This document shows, in pieces, positions 24,090 to 35,915 of a DNA stretch of 64,000 bases. The position numbers were made by a program, and so were the translations under genes. Position 1 is the first letter of the stretch; the number at the start of each line of letters is the position of its first letter. The notes beneath the pieces are model-generated. The model saw only the letters and a list, made by a program, of their open reading frames with translations, was not told the DNA's origin and searched no databases. This DNA comes from Paenibacillus sp. JJ-223 (lineage in GTDB: Bacteria; Bacillota; Bacilli; Paenibacillales; Paenibacillaceae), in assembly GCF_927798175.1 (NCBI RefSeq), contig NZ_CAKMMP010000002.1:558001-622000 (forward strand), read 5' to 3'.

Positions 24090-25923
24090 TGTGCTCACCT
24101 CCTTCGCTCCGCATCGGCAGCTTAAACGTAACCGTTGTGCCGACGTCCAGCTCCGATTCGAGCGAGATGCTGCCGTCATGCGCTTTTACGATTTCCCGGG
24201 CAATGGACAGTCCGAGCCCTGTGCCGCCCATGCTGCGGGATCTGGCCTTGTCTACCCGGTAAAACCGCTCAAAAATGCGGTCCAGGTCCCGCTGCGGAAT
24301 ACCCACCCCGGTATCGCTCACCGAAACGGCCAGCGTATTCCCGCCTTCGCGCCTTGCCGAAATCGTAATCGTGCCGCCCTCCAACGTGTATTTCAGCGCA
24401 TTGGACACCACGTTGTCCAGCACCTGGTCAATCTGGTCGCGATCCAGCGGAACAAGCGGCATCCCGTTTTCCACCGACAACACGGACTGAATATCCTTCT
24501 GATGCATCTGGAAGGAGAAACGGTCCGTCACTTCCTCCAGCATTTCCAGCACATCGGTCGGCTGTTTACGGAGTCGCGCCTCTTTGGAATCGAGCCGCGA
24601 CAGATGCAGCAAATCGGTAACCAGCCGAATCATACGCTCCGTCTCGTTTTGGATGACGCCCACGAAACGGCCCGCCAGCTGCGGATCTTCCAGTGCGCCG
24701 TCATCAAGCGCTTCGGCATAACTCTTGATGGTTGTGAGCGGCGTGCGCAGCTCATGGGAGACGTTGGCGACGAACTCCCTCCGCGACGCTTCCAGTTCTT
24801 CTTGCTCCGTGACGTCCTGCAGCACGGCAATCGTCCCCGTAATGCCCAGGTCGCGCCGATGCACAGGCGTGAATGTCATGCGGATGACGACAGGCTCCTC
24901 CTGCCCGGCTGGCGCAATCTGCAGCAACGTCGATCCGGTGAATCCGCTCGCCAGCGCCTCGGCATCCTCCGGATCTATGCCGAGCAGCACGGCAAAATGC
25001 CTGCCCTCGATATCCGCAGGACGCATGCCCAGAATGCTGCTGGCGCGGCGGTTCACCAGTATGACTTTGCCATATTCATCGGTTGCCACCACGCCGTCGC
25101 TCATATTGGTCAGAATCGAAGTCAACTTTTCCTTCTCTTCTTCGTTCTGGGAAAGAGCATCGCGCAGCCTGCTCGTCATATAGTTAAAGGCCCGGCTGAG
25201 CTGTCCGATCTCATCCGTGCCGAATACGGGCGTCTGCTGGTCGAAGTTGCCTTCGGCCACCGCCGTGGCCCGCCGCGTGACTTCTTTGATTGGCTGGGTG
25301 ATCGTATGCGACAGGATCACGCCAAGCACTGCCGTTAGCACCAGGGCGATCAGAATGCCCGAAATGAAAATTTTGTTGATGCCTTCCATGGTGGCGTACA
25401 ACTCGCTCATCGAAGCGGCGATGTACACTGCGCCGATAATTTTGCCGCCGGACATGACCGGCTTGGCGACGACCTTTTTGCGCACATTATCTTCGTCGAC
25501 AATGTACTCTTCATTATCCCGAATGCCTTGCAAGGCACGACTAACTACGGTCTGCGTGTTTTTCCGCCCCACGTAATCGGAGTGCGAGCTTAAAGAGGTC
25601 GTCAGCACCTTCCCGCTGGCATCGAGAACCTGAATCTCCGCACCGTTGATATTGAACAGATTGTTCACCAACACGCGCAGGTTTTCCGTACGGTCTTCAC
25701 CAGCCTCCGGGTCGCCGCCAGCCAGCGTTTCGCCCACCAGCACAGACAACATTTCAGCCCGGGCCTGCAAATCCTCCGTAAAATTGCTCGTTAACGAATT
25801 CTTCATCGCGCTGACGAAATAAACCCCGATCAGTTGCATCGCAATCAGGATTAGCAGCACATAGATAATAATCAGCTTGGCTTGAATCGTGCGAAAGAAC
25901 GAAAACTTCAAGAAGCGGCTCAT
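24073..25923 (-). CDS. walK: WalK cell-wall sensor histidine kinase
   Basis: 616 residues: membrane segments at about 16-38 and 184-206 enclosing an outer sensor domain, HAMP at 207-259, PAS at about 265-375, dimerisation/phosphoacceptor domain with His390 (Val-Ser-His-Glu-Leu-Arg-Thr-Pro) and an ATPase domain with Asn box, Asp-Thr-Gly-Val-Gly-Ile-Pro and Gly-Thr-Gly-Leu-Gly-Leu. It phosphorylates WalR to adjust wall hydrolase expression. Start and WalR stop share one base (TAATG). Confidence 0.97.
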   Translation of the reverse strand: MSRFLKFSFFRTIQAKLIIIYVLLILIAMQLIGVYFVSAMKNSLTSNFTEDLQARAEMLSVLVGETLAGGDPEAGEDRTENLRVLVNNLFNINGAEIQVLDASGKVLTTSLSSHSDYVGRKNTQTVVSRALQGIRDNEEYIVDEDNVRKKVVAKPVMSGGKIIGAVYIAASMSELYATMEGINKIFISGILIALVLTAVLGVILSHTITQPIKEVTRRATAVAEGNFDQQTPVFGTDEIGQLSRAFNYMTSRLRDALSQNEEEKEKLTSILTNMSDGVVATDEYGKVILVNRRASSILGMRPADIEGRHFAVLLGIDPEDAEALASGFTGSTLLQIAPAGQEEPVVIRMTFTPVHRRDLGITGTIAVLQDVTEQEELEASRREFVANVSHELRTPLTTIKSYAEALDDGALEDPQLAGRFVGVIQNETERMIRLVTDLLHLSRLDSKEARLRKQPTDVLEMLEEVTDRFSFQMHQKDIQSVLSVENGMPLVPLDRDQIDQVLDNVVSNALKYTLEGGTITISARREGGNTLAVSVSDTGVGIPQRDLDRIFERFYRVDKARSRSMGGTGLGLSIAREIVKAHDGSISLESELDVGTTVTFKLPMRSEGGEHSEGTH

Positions 25924-26654
25924 TACAGACCTACGCTTTTGGGGCTGCGCACCAGATAACCGAGACCGCGCCGGGTCAAGATCGTTTCCGGCTTGCTCGG
26001 ATTCTCCTCAATCTTCTCACGCAGGCGGCGAATCGTCACGTCGACGGTCCGCACATCCCCGAAGTATTCGTAACCCCATACTGCCTGCAGCAGATGTTCG
26101 CGCGTCATCACCTTGCCCGAATTTTTCGCCATATAATAGAGAAGCTCATACTCGCGATGAGTCAGGTCGAGCGGTTCGCCTCCTTTGTACGCTGTATACA
26201 TGTCCATATCGAACGCCAGGTCGAACAAACGCAGCACTTGCTTCTCATCATCCTCTGGTGCCTCCGTTGACGCTGCAGCGATGACCGGCTTCTGCCGCCT
26301 GCGCATCTGTGCCTTTACCCGGGCAAGCAGCTCGCGCGTACTGAACGGTTTCGTGACGTAATCATCCGCGCCCAGCTCCAGCCCGAGTACCTTGTCGATC
26401 TCGCCATCCTTGGCGGTCAGCATGATAATGGGCATCTCCAAATGAGTGCGAACTTCACGGCATACGTCCATGCCGTCTTTGCCCGGCAGCATCAAATCCA
26501 GCAGCATCAGGTCCGGCTTCTCGGATAGCGCCAGCTCAACCGCACGAATGCCGTCAAAGGCACAAATGACCTCATACCCTTCTTTCTCCAGATTAAACTT
26601 CAGAATGTCCGCGATAGGCTGCTCGTCGTCAACCACCAGAATCTTTCCCTGCAT
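25923..26654 (-). CDS. walR: WalR essential response regulator
   Basis: 243 residues. Receiver domain with Asp9-Asp10, phospho-acceptor Asp53 (Leu-Leu-Asp-Leu-Met-Leu-Pro) and Lys in Val-Thr-Lys-Pro-Phe, followed by an OmpR-type winged helix (Leu-Thr-His-Arg-Glu-Tyr-Glu-Leu-Leu). GGGGG precedes the ATG. First gene of the wal operon. Confidence 0.97.
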   Translation of the reverse strand: MQGKILVVDDEQPIADILKFNLEKEGYEVICAFDGIRAVELALSEKPDLMLLDLMLPGKDGMDVCREVRTHLEMPIIMLTAKDGEIDKVLGLELGADDYVTKPFSTRELLARVKAQMRRRQKPVIAAASTEAPEDDEKQVLRLFDLAFDMDMYTAYKGGEPLDLTHREYELLYYMAKNSGKVMTREHLLQAVWGYEYFGDVRTVDVTIRRLREKIEENPSKPETILTRRGLGYLVRSPKSVGL

Positions 26655-27174
26655 CTGCTGTATTCCCCCCTATATCCTGCATGATCCGCCGCAGCGGTCT
26701 ATTTCTCTTTTCTATATAAGCAACGCTTCGCTTCTCCAGATTGGTTCTGCCTCTCCGTTAGCGTGTAAAAATTGAGTTCAGCCTATATGCATGCTCATTC
26801 TCTATATAACGCACAAACGATGCTGCTATTTCCCGGTGGCGAAGCTTGTCTCCCCATTTCGGAAATCACACATGTTTGTCCTACATTGGATGGATTATAA
26901 TCAATAGTTTAACATACCTTGAGCGGCGTAACATCCCGAACCGGCGTCTCAATACTCAGAAATTGAAAGTTTTTTACATATTGATGATCATCGCAATAAC
27001 ATGTGCGGGAACCCGCCTGACCTCAGTCCCTGATCGGTCCAACGGTTCCTCTATCTTCCAGAACCAGAAAACCGAAGTCCTGCCATCGCAAAAAGGCCAG
27101 CCTAAGCTGACCCATAGATATAGCGGTTCGCACAGCAGCATTCGCAGCCACCACAATCCGCCTTATATTCAGTT
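26655..27174. other. Gene-free stretch upstream of walR
   Basis: No gene recognised. It should contain the wal promoter and the end of the peptidase transcript; neither a clear terminator nor a promoter could be picked by eye. Confidence 0.5.
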
Positions 27175-28710
27175 CTAATTCAAATAAGTGAGCGGGTTTT
27201 CCACCGTTCCGTTGTTATGGATCTCAAAATGAAGATGGGTTCCGGTAGAGCGTCCCGTATTGCCCATAACGCCGATGCTTTCGCCTTTTTCGACGACTTG
27301 TCCTACCTTGACGCCGATGCTGTCCAGATGACCGTATAACGTTTCGTATCCGTTGCGATGGTTGATGATGATCACATTGCCATAACCGGTCTTCTGGCCT
27401 GCAAACGTCACTACGCCTTCGTCGGACGCCTTCACGTCCCGATTGCCGACCAGGTCGATGCCTTTATGCTGGCGGCCCCAGCGTTGTCCGTAGCTGCTGG
27501 ATATGGAAGCGCTCGATACCGGCCAGGCAAACGCGCCAGTCCCTTCGCCCACGACCTTGGTTCCTTTCAGAACCACTTCCGTTACGGCAGCCTTCACGAC
27601 TTCCTGACCCAGCCATTCTTCCTTAACGACCTCGCCATTCTCCTTGGTGACGCGGTACTGCATGTTTTTCAGGCCGCTCTGCCCCGGGCGGACCACTTTG
27701 GTCGTGCCAGCTTTCAGATCGGCGCTTTTGCGCACCTCGACTTGCGGTTTAATCTCGATTTGTTCCACGATCTGTTCGACCGACTTGACGGTCACGGCCG
27801 GTTTCGGCACCGTCAGCGTCAGTTTATCGCCGATTTGCATCGACGTTTCCTTGATTCCGGGATTGTTCTTGCGAATCTCCGCCTGCGTAATCTCGAATCT
27901 CGCTGCGATGGAGGAAATCGTGTCTCCTTCCTGCACAACGTAAGTTACCGGCGAGTCCTTGCCTACGGTCAAAGCCTTGACCGCTTCGGACACGTCCCAA
28001 ATTTTGTTGGGATCGGCTTTTACGGCGTCGGTGGAAACCTCCTCCTGGATGTCGACCGACTTCAGCGTGGTGCTGGGTCCATCTGCCTTGGAGGAAGAAT
28101 TCGCCGATACCGACTTCGTCTTGAGCGGGCTGCTCACGGCCGCTGCCGATATGTATTTGCTCTGCACCTGTTCGAGTACCTTGTTCGCCGTTTCCTCGTC
28201 TTTCACGATGCCGATGACTTCACCGTCCACCTTGATTTCGACGCCTTTGGCGTAAGCTGTCAGCATATCGCTCAACTTATCCAACGTACCCTGACTGTCC
28301 ACTTGAGGCTTGTAGGATTTCGCCGTTTCCGTCGTAATGCCTTCGGTATTCAGGACCATCTCTGCGTCCGGATATTTATTTTGGTATTCCTGCGTTTTGT
28401 CTGCGAATAGTTGTTGCAATTGTGCCTCGTCCGAGATGCTTCCGACAGGATTGCCTTTAACCAATACGTTGTAATACGTAAGCGTGTTGGCCGCTATGTA
28501 TTGCTTGGCTGCGAATCCGATCGAAGCTGCGATGAATATCCCGCATGATGCGGCGATGATCCATTTGCGCGAGGTCCAGGCGCGCGCTTTCGTTACACTG
28601 AAGTTGGACATGCTCATGCTGTTCTTGTCTTCGGCCTTCGGGTGTTTTCCGGATGGTTCGTGTTTCCGGATTTTTTTGCCCGGTTGGCTTATGCCTTTGA
28701 AACCTTTCAT
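27175..28710 (-). CDS. Membrane-bound M23 peptidase with LysM and G5 domains
   Basis: 511 residues from the ATG at 28710 (AAAGGAGAG upstream). Cytoplasmic basic N-terminus, membrane segment at about 51-70, a spacer region, LysM at 255-301 (Tyr-Val-Val-Gln-Glu-Gly-Asp-Thr-Ile), G5 at about 306-384 and a lysostaphin-type M23 domain at about 394-506 with His415-x3-Asp419 and His492-Leu-His494. All zinc ligands are present. It probably cuts cross-links in peptidoglycan, and its place beside walRK makes it a candidate WalR target. G5 and LysM bind wall sugars. Confidence 0.93.
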   Translation of the reverse strand: MKGFKGISQPGKKIRKHEPSGKHPKAEDKNSMSMSNFSVTKARAWTSRKWIIAASCGIFIAASIGFAAKQYIAANTLTYYNVLVKGNPVGSISDEAQLQQLFADKTQEYQNKYPDAEMVLNTEGITTETAKSYKPQVDSQGTLDKLSDMLTAYAKGVEIKVDGEVIGIVKDEETANKVLEQVQSKYISAAAVSSPLKTKSVSANSSSKADGPSTTLKSVDIQEEVSTDAVKADPNKIWDVSEAVKALTVGKDSPVTYVVQEGDTISSIAARFEITQAEIRKNNPGIKETSMQIGDKLTLTVPKPAVTVKSVEQIVEQIEIKPQVEVRKSADLKAGTTKVVRPGQSGLKNMQYRVTKENGEVVKEEWLGQEVVKAAVTEVVLKGTKVVGEGTGAFAWPVSSASISSSYGQRWGRQHKGIDLVGNRDVKASDEGVVTFAGQKTGYGNVIIINHRNGYETLYGHLDSIGVKVGQVVEKGESIGVMGNTGRSTGTHLHFEIHNNGTVENPLTYLN

Positions 28711-29457
28711 GATTCTCTCCTTTTCAGCACTTCTAAAACCGCATTCTGTAAAGACATTACCCATCGTGTCTGTCTTATGCCTGTCAATGGTTATATTGGG
28801 TGTCCGCAAAAATCAGGACTTTAGCTGCGTTTGTAAAAGTGTCAAAATTTTAACCTTTCATCACACCCGTTTACTTTAACACAGGTTTTACAGGCATTTC
28901 AACTACAGCGATCACGGCTCAAATTTGCGCTCCCAGGCCGTTTTCCTTATTTATGCATAATGTGGAAGACCATCGCCGTCTGTGTCGATGCATTTTTTCC
29001 AAACCGGATTCACCCAAAAGCAAAGCCATTAGGAGTAGGTTCTAAGACCCAGTTTAACATCTTGATGATGCGCATTCACACCTTGCCTGGCTTGGGGTTT
29101 CACCTTCTATGAAAGAGCCGACCATCCTGTACGGCCGACCTCATCATAGCGGAATTTCGATCCGTTCATCCGATGGCGTCCCAAGTTTTAGCGAATGTTC
29201 CAATGTAGTTTTGATCGTCCGGCAACCACGTATACAGTGAATTATTTTCCAGTGGAGAATGCCTGCGATGAATCGGCCACAGGATCTCAAAGATGTAATT
29301 GCGCTAATTCTCTCCCAGCTCCCAAGAGCCAAAAAAGCCACCGGGAAGGGGATAATCCCGTTCCGATGGCTTTTCTATTACATGTCCTGACCAGCATGCG
29401 TGCATAAGTCTCTATTCCGGCCCTAGGCCTTGAAAGTATCCTGCTCGTTTAACCTCT
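28711..29457. other. Gene-free stretch upstream of the M23 gene
   Basis: No gene. GCCGACC occurs twice as a direct repeat near 29117-29141; a terminator for the next gene lies at 29337-29370. Confidence 0.5.
29337..29370. terminator. Bidirectional intrinsic terminator
   Basis: GCCACCGGGAAGGGGAT pairs with ATCCCGTTCCGATGGC almost throughout; A6 before and T4 after. Serves the membrane protein gene ending at 29458. Confidence 0.75.
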
Positions 29458-30225
29458 TCATTCCGCCTGCAGTACTTCCATCAGGCCGTCGTATTCTTCG
29501 CTCGTTAAATACTTGGAAATGACCTGCTCAATCTCTCGCAATTCTTCTTCCGTCAATCCGCCCTCCATGGCGCTCGATATTTGCTGCATCTCCTGTTGCG
29601 GCAGCTTGCTCATGAGCAGACTGAAGATCTTCTCTTTCTCCGCCTGCGGCAAGCTGTCTTTTTTGTTCGTAATATCGTCCGGTGATACAACGACCGCTCC
29701 GGTCTCTGCGGAAGCTTTGCCTTCCTCCGTTCCATTGGACGCGTCTGTGGTACCAGCGGTTCCATTGGACGTCCCTGCTGTACCAGCGCCAGCATTTGCA
29801 CCGGTTCCCGATCCTGTTTCAGAATTGGCTCCTAGATCCGATTTTTCATTTAAGTTGCCCTGGCCTGAATCCGGGTTGCCCTGCGATGCATCCTGCGAGG
29901 CTTTTTCCTCACTCTTCGTGCTCCCGTCACCTTCGTTCCCCATCACTGAAATGGCACCCTCGGGCACCTTCTCCTCCTCGGCCCCGACGGGTTTATCGGT
30001 CGGTTCCGACTCAGGCTCACTCTTCTTTTCGTTGGTTTTGCTCCCGCCCAGAGCACCCTGAAACATGGAGGTTAATCCAAGCGATGACCCTTCCCATTCA
30101 ATATTGAAGCTTGCCAGCAGCGATTTTACGTACGATTGCACTATCAGTCCGGTTGTCAGCAGCGTCAATGAGCTGACCAGCACAACCGTGAGCAGCATTT
30201 TTACAAACCATTGCAGCAGTTTCAT
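29458..30225 (-). CDS. Hypothetical membrane-anchored protein with low-complexity linker
   Basis: 255 residues. One membrane segment (about 10-32), an acidic Gly/Ser/Asn/Thr-rich middle (about 60-175) and a helical C-terminal domain of about 70 residues (Leu-Pro-Gln-Gln-Glu-Met-Gln-Gln-Ile, Glu-Glu-Leu-Arg-Glu-Ile-Glu-Gln-Val). GGAGTG precedes the ATG. The outer domain resembles nothing I can name. It stands alone between purA and the M23 peptidase. Confidence 0.75.
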   Translation of the reverse strand: MKLLQWFVKMLLTVVLVSSLTLLTTGLIVQSYVKSLLASFNIEWEGSSLGLTSMFQGALGGSKTNEKKSEPESEPTDKPVGAEEEKVPEGAISVMGNEGDGSTKSEEKASQDASQGNPDSGQGNLNEKSDLGANSETGSGTGANAGAGTAGTSNGTAGTTDASNGTEEGKASAETGAVVVSPDDITNKKDSLPQAEKEKIFSLLMSKLPQQEMQQISSAMEGGLTEEELREIEQVISKYLTSEEYDGLMEVLQAE

Positions 30226-30344
30226 TTCTCTTCACTCCCTCCGATGATCCGTCCTCCAGCCTGTCCGGGTGACGGCTAAGCCAAATCGGCTGTTAACCAG
30301 TATTGACGGAAAATCGGGGTTTCATATCAGATCAAATGCGAAAA

Positions 30345-30381
30345 AGCCCCAAGCGACGCCAGATAGGCAGTACTTGGGGCT
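30345..30381 (-). terminator. purA terminator
   Basis: AGCCCCAAG / CTTGGGGCT stem followed on the minus strand by TTTTTCGC; 21 bases after the purA stop. Confidence 0.85.
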
Positions 30382-30401
30382 TACTTATTTATAATGATGG
30401 A

Positions 30402-32109
<1,708 letters not shown>

Positions 32110-33471
32110 CTACATCGCGAATGCATCGTTATGCGCCCGCTCGTAGTTGACGAATTTGTTGAACTGCTTCAGGAAGACCAACTCTACCGTACCTACCGGA
32201 CCGTTACGCTGTTTGGCGATAATGATCTCGATAATGTTCTTCTTCTCGGTCTCCTGGTTGTAATAATCATCCCGGTACAAAAACGCCACGATATCGGCAT
32301 CCTGCTCGATCGAACCCGATTCCCGCAAGTCACTCATCATTGGGCGCTTGTCCTGCCGCTGCTCCACGCCCCGGCTGAGCTGGGACAACGCGATAACCGG
32401 AACTTCAAGCTCACGGCCGATCTGCTTCAGCGTACGGGAAATCTCGGAGACCTCCTGCTGGCGGTTCTCCCCTGCTTTGCCGCGGCCGCTGATGAGCTGC
32501 AGGTAATCGATCAGAATCATGCCAAGCCCCTTCTCTTTTTTGAGACGGCGGCATTTGGCCCGAATGTCGGCTACCGTGATCCCCGGTGTATCGTCAATAT
32601 AGACTTCCGCTTCCGACAATGCTGCAATGCCCATCGTCAGCTTCTGCCAGTCCTCGTCGCCCTTGAAATCCCCGTTACGCATGACACCTGCATCCAGGTT
32701 CGCCTCGGCGCAGATCATCCGCTGCACAAGCTGTGCCGCCGACATCTCCAGACTGAAGATGGCTACCGTCTCCTGCGCACGAATGGCCACGTTCTGGGCG
32801 ATATTCAGTGCAAAGGCGGTTTTACCTACGGAAGGACGTGCCGCTACAATGATCAAGTCACTGCGCTGAAAACCTGCGGTCATCTTGTCCAAATCGATAA
32901 ATCCGGACGGAATGCCTGTTGTTGTTCCCCTGTTCTGATGCAGCGTCTCGACACGGTCGAACACTTCCATCAGAACATCGCGGATGGCAATAAAGCCGCT
33001 GCTGGAGCGACGATTGGAAATTTCCAGGATGCGCCGCTCGGCTTCCCCGAGCATGGCCGATACATCCTCTCCGCCTGCATAACCTTCGCTCACAATCTGC
33101 GTGGCGGTACGGATGAGTCGCCGCAGCATCGATTTTTCTTCGATGATCTGGGCGTAATAATCGACATTGGCTGCCGTAGGCACGCCATGGGCCAGCTTCG
33201 CAAGATAGCTGACGCCGCCGGCCTCCTCCAGCTCGCCTTTGTCCTTCAAACGCGAAGTCAGCGTGACAAGGTCAATCGGCTGATTTTCCTCGCCAAGCTG
33301 AATCATCGTTTCATAGATGAGTTGATGCGGCTTGTCATAGAAATCCTCGGTTTGCACCCGTTCCATCGCTGTAATCAGGGCCTCGCCCTGAAGCAGGATT
33401 GCACCCAGCACGGCCTGCTCGGCTTCCAGGTTCTGCGGGGGAATCCGGTCGAATAACATTTCGCCGCCCAT
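32110..33471 (-). CDS. dnaC: Replicative DNA helicase (DnaB family; dnaC in Bacillus naming)
   Basis: 453 residues. N-terminal primase-binding domain (Pro-Pro-Gln-Asn-Leu-Glu-Ala-Glu-Gln), RecA-like C-terminal domain with Walker A Ala-Arg-Pro-Ser-Val-Gly-Lys-Thr-Ala, Walker B Met-Ile-Leu-Ile-Asp-Tyr-Leu-Gln-Leu and Arg-Glu-Ser-Gly-Ser-Ile-Glu-Gln-Asp-Ala-Asp. It unwinds DNA at the fork as a hexamer. The first ATG has GGAGGAG across the rplI stop, one base away, so the pair is coupled. Confidence 0.97.
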   Translation of the reverse strand: MGGEMLFDRIPPQNLEAEQAVLGAILLQGEALITAMERVQTEDFYDKPHQLIYETMIQLGEENQPIDLVTLTSRLKDKGELEEAGGVSYLAKLAHGVPTAANVDYYAQIIEEKSMLRRLIRTATQIVSEGYAGGEDVSAMLGEAERRILEISNRRSSSGFIAIRDVLMEVFDRVETLHQNRGTTTGIPSGFIDLDKMTAGFQRSDLIIVAARPSVGKTAFALNIAQNVAIRAQETVAIFSLEMSAAQLVQRMICAEANLDAGVMRNGDFKGDEDWQKLTMGIAALSEAEVYIDDTPGITVADIRAKCRRLKKEKGLGMILIDYLQLISGRGKAGENRQQEVSEISRTLKQIGRELEVPVIALSQLSRGVEQRQDKRPMMSDLRESGSIEQDADIVAFLYRDDYYNQETEKKNIIEIIIAKQRNGPVGTVELVFLKQFNKFVNYERAHNDAFAM

Positions 33472-33472
33472 C

Positions 33473-33916
33473 TTACTCCTCCGTTACCTGTACCTTGATA
33501 GTCGCTTTGACTTCAGGATGAACCTTCACCGTTACTTGTGTTACGCCGAGCGTACGGATTGGATCGTCCAGTTCGATTTTGCGTTTATCGATTTTCAAGC
33601 CTTTGGCTGCAAGCGCCTCGGCGATTTGTTTGCTTGTGATGGCCCCGAACAGGCGACCGCCTTCACCCGCTTTGGCTTTCAGTTCGGTGACTTCAGCCTC
33701 CAGCTTTTTGCCGAGCACTTCCGCTTCCGCTTTTTCTTCTTGTTTGCGGCGCTCTTCGGCTGCATTCTGGTTCTCCAGCGTTTTCATGTTTCCGTCGGTA
33801 GCCAGACGCACCAGCCCGCGCGGCAGAAGGAAATTCTGTGCATATCCTTCCGATACTTCCTTCACTTGTCCTTTTTTCCCCTGACCTTTAACATCTTTTA
33901 TAAAAATGACTTTCAT
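33473..33916 (-). CDS. rplI: Ribosomal protein bL9
   Basis: 147 residues. N-terminal rRNA-binding lobe begins [16 protein letters not shown], followed by the long connecting helix (about 42-75) and the C-terminal lobe. Overlaps gdpP by four bases (ATGA). Confidence 0.97.
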   Translation of the reverse strand: MKVIFIKDVKGQGKKGQVKEVSEGYAQNFLLPRGLVRLATDGNMKTLENQNAAEERRKQEEKAEAEVLGKKLEAEVTELKAKAGEGGRLFGAITSKQIAEALAAKGLKIDKRKIELDDPIRTLGVTQVTVKVHPEVKATIKVQVTEE

Positions 33917-35904
33917 TCGAACAGCCCCTCTTCCTTTTCGATTTCAGCCAGTACGTTCATCAGCCGTTTTTCTGCCTCTCCCAGCGATCCTTCCAGCTGA
34001 ACAGCCGCATTGGTCAAATGCCCGCCGCCGCCGAGCCGTTCCATGACGACCTGTACGTTCATGCGGCCGAGCGATCTTGCACTGATTCCGATCAGCCCGT
34101 CCGGACGCTCGCTGATCACAAATGAAGCGACGACGTCGTTCATGTTCAGCAAGGTGTCCGCCACTTGGGCGATCATCATTTGCGGGAGCTTGCTGCCGCG
34201 TTCAGTGACCGCAAGCGCAATGTTCCCATATACCATTTTAGCATGCTTTATGATTTCTGCCTTAGCAATATATTCTGACAGATTTTCTTTCATCAGCCGT
34301 TGGATCATGATGGTATCTGCACCACTTCTGCGCAGGAAGCCGGCCGCCTCGAACGTTCTTGACCCGGTATGCAGCGCGAAATGCTTCGTATCCACCGTAA
34401 TTCCCGCGAGCAGCGCCGTCGCTTCCAGCGGCGTGAACTGTACTTTGTCATGGATATATTGCAACAGCTCGGTAACAAGCTCGGCAGCCGATGAAGCGTA
34501 AGGCTCAAGATAAATCAGCACAGCGTCGTTAATGAATTCCTCGCCGCGGCGGTGGTGATCCACCACGACTACGCGCGTAGCGGCCTGTACCAGCTTGGGC
34601 TCCATCGTCATGGAGGCTTTGTGGGTATCGACAACGACGAGCAGCGTGTGCTCGGTCATGACCTGGGTTGCCTGTTCGGGCGAAATAAAGGCTTTGGCCA
34701 ACTTTTCGTCCTTGTTCACCAGCTCCATCATTCGCTCAATGGACGGATTTACCCCATCCAGGACGATGCGTGCCTCCACATTGTACAGGCTGGCCGCTTT
34801 CCACACCCCGATGGAAGCGCCGATCGCATCCATATCGGGCATTTTATGCCCCATAATAATGACCCGATCGCTCTCCTGCATAAGATCCCGCAAAGCATGC
34901 GCAATGACCCGGGCGCGAACCCGCGTCCGTTTCTCGACGGCATTGGACTTGCCGCCATAGAAGGACAGCCGCTGTCCCGATTTGACGGCAGCCTGGTCGC
35001 CGCCGCGTCCTAGCGCCATATCGAGACTGGACTGAGCAAGCTCTCCCAGCTCGCTAATGCTATCCGAACCAAAGGCCAGCCCGATGCTAAGCGTCATCGG
35101 CACCTTGAGATCGGCGGTCATTTCCCGCACCTCGTCCAGAATGACAAACCGGCTCTGCTCCAGTTCCTGCAGCGCCTTGTGGTTCAGCATCATCAGGTAG
35201 CGGTCGGACGACAAACGGCGCAAATACACTTCGTACCGCTTCGCCCAAGCCGTGATTTCGCTGGTTACGCGGGCAATCAGCGAGGTGCGCTGCTGGTCGT
35301 CCATGCCTTGTGCCGCCTCGTCCAGATTGTCGAGCACCAGAATGCCCAGCGCGATTCGTTCATTTTCGTACTTATCCCGGAGAACAGCCAACTCGGTAAT
35401 TTCATACACGTACACGTACCGTTCCAGCGGGTTATGGATGACGCCGTAATATCGGTCATCGAGTTGGAACTCGTCGTGCAGTTCCTTGGATGCCGCGTCT
35501 TTCGATCCGTCCTTCTTTTCTTTCGGCTGCGGCAGCTTTGGAAACAGATGGCTTAGCGTGCTGCCCACCATCGTTTTCTCCTGAAACATATCCGCCACAA
35601 AGCGGTTATGCCATTCTACCGTACGGTCTTCGCTGTACAGCACAATGCCGAAGGGAAGCATGTTTACCGCTTCCCCCTCCATCCGTTTGATGCGTATGGA
35701 TAATCCGTTAATGTAATCATTCAATTCCCGGCGAAAGGCAAGCTCCGCTTTGATCATGACAATGCCGAGCGCCGAAGCGAGTATCAGGCTGATCAAACCA
35801 AGCGTCCAGTTGTAAATGGTCACGAACATGACCAGCAGGAGCAATAGAATAAACGCCCATACGGTATAGTAGCCGTGCCAGCGCTTCTTCAGAAATTTAG
35901 GCAT
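33913..35904 (-). CDS. gdpP: Cyclic-di-AMP phosphodiesterase GdpP
   Basis: 663 residues: two N-terminal membrane segments (about 13-50), a PAS-like haem-binding domain (about 80-160), a degenerate GGDEF domain (about 175-300) and DHH/DHHA1 phosphodiesterase (about 340-655) with Gly-His-Lys-Met-Pro-Asp-Met-Asp-Ala and Val-Val-Asp-His-His-Arg-Arg. It breaks down c-di-AMP, which governs potassium and wall balance. First of the gdpP-rplI-dnaC run; yybS ends 11 bases before it. Confidence 0.96.
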   Translation of the reverse strand: MPKFLKKRWHGYYTVWAFILLLLLVMFVTIYNWTLGLISLILASALGIVMIKAELAFRRELNDYINGLSIRIKRMEGEAVNMLPFGIVLYSEDRTVEWHNRFVADMFQEKTMVGSTLSHLFPKLPQPKEKKDGSKDAASKELHDEFQLDDRYYGVIHNPLERYVYVYEITELAVLRDKYENERIALGILVLDNLDEAAQGMDDQQRTSLIARVTSEITAWAKRYEVYLRRLSSDRYLMMLNHKALQELEQSRFVILDEVREMTADLKVPMTLSIGLAFGSDSISELGELAQSSLDMALGRGGDQAAVKSGQRLSFYGGKSNAVEKRTRVRARVIAHALRDLMQESDRVIIMGHKMPDMDAIGASIGVWKAASLYNVEARIVLDGVNPSIERMMELVNKDEKLAKAFISPEQATQVMTEHTLLVVVDTHKASMTMEPKLVQAATRVVVVDHHRRGEEFINDAVLIYLEPYASSAAELVTELLQYIHDKVQFTPLEATALLAGITVDTKHFALHTGSRTFEAAGFLRRSGADTIMIQRLMKENLSEYIAKAEIIKHAKMVYGNIALAVTERGSKLPQMMIAQVADTLLNMNDVVASFVISERPDGLIGISARSLGRMNVQVVMERLGGGGHLTNAAVQLEGSLGEAEKRLMNVLAEIEKEEGLFE

Positions 35905-35915
35905 GACTCATCACC

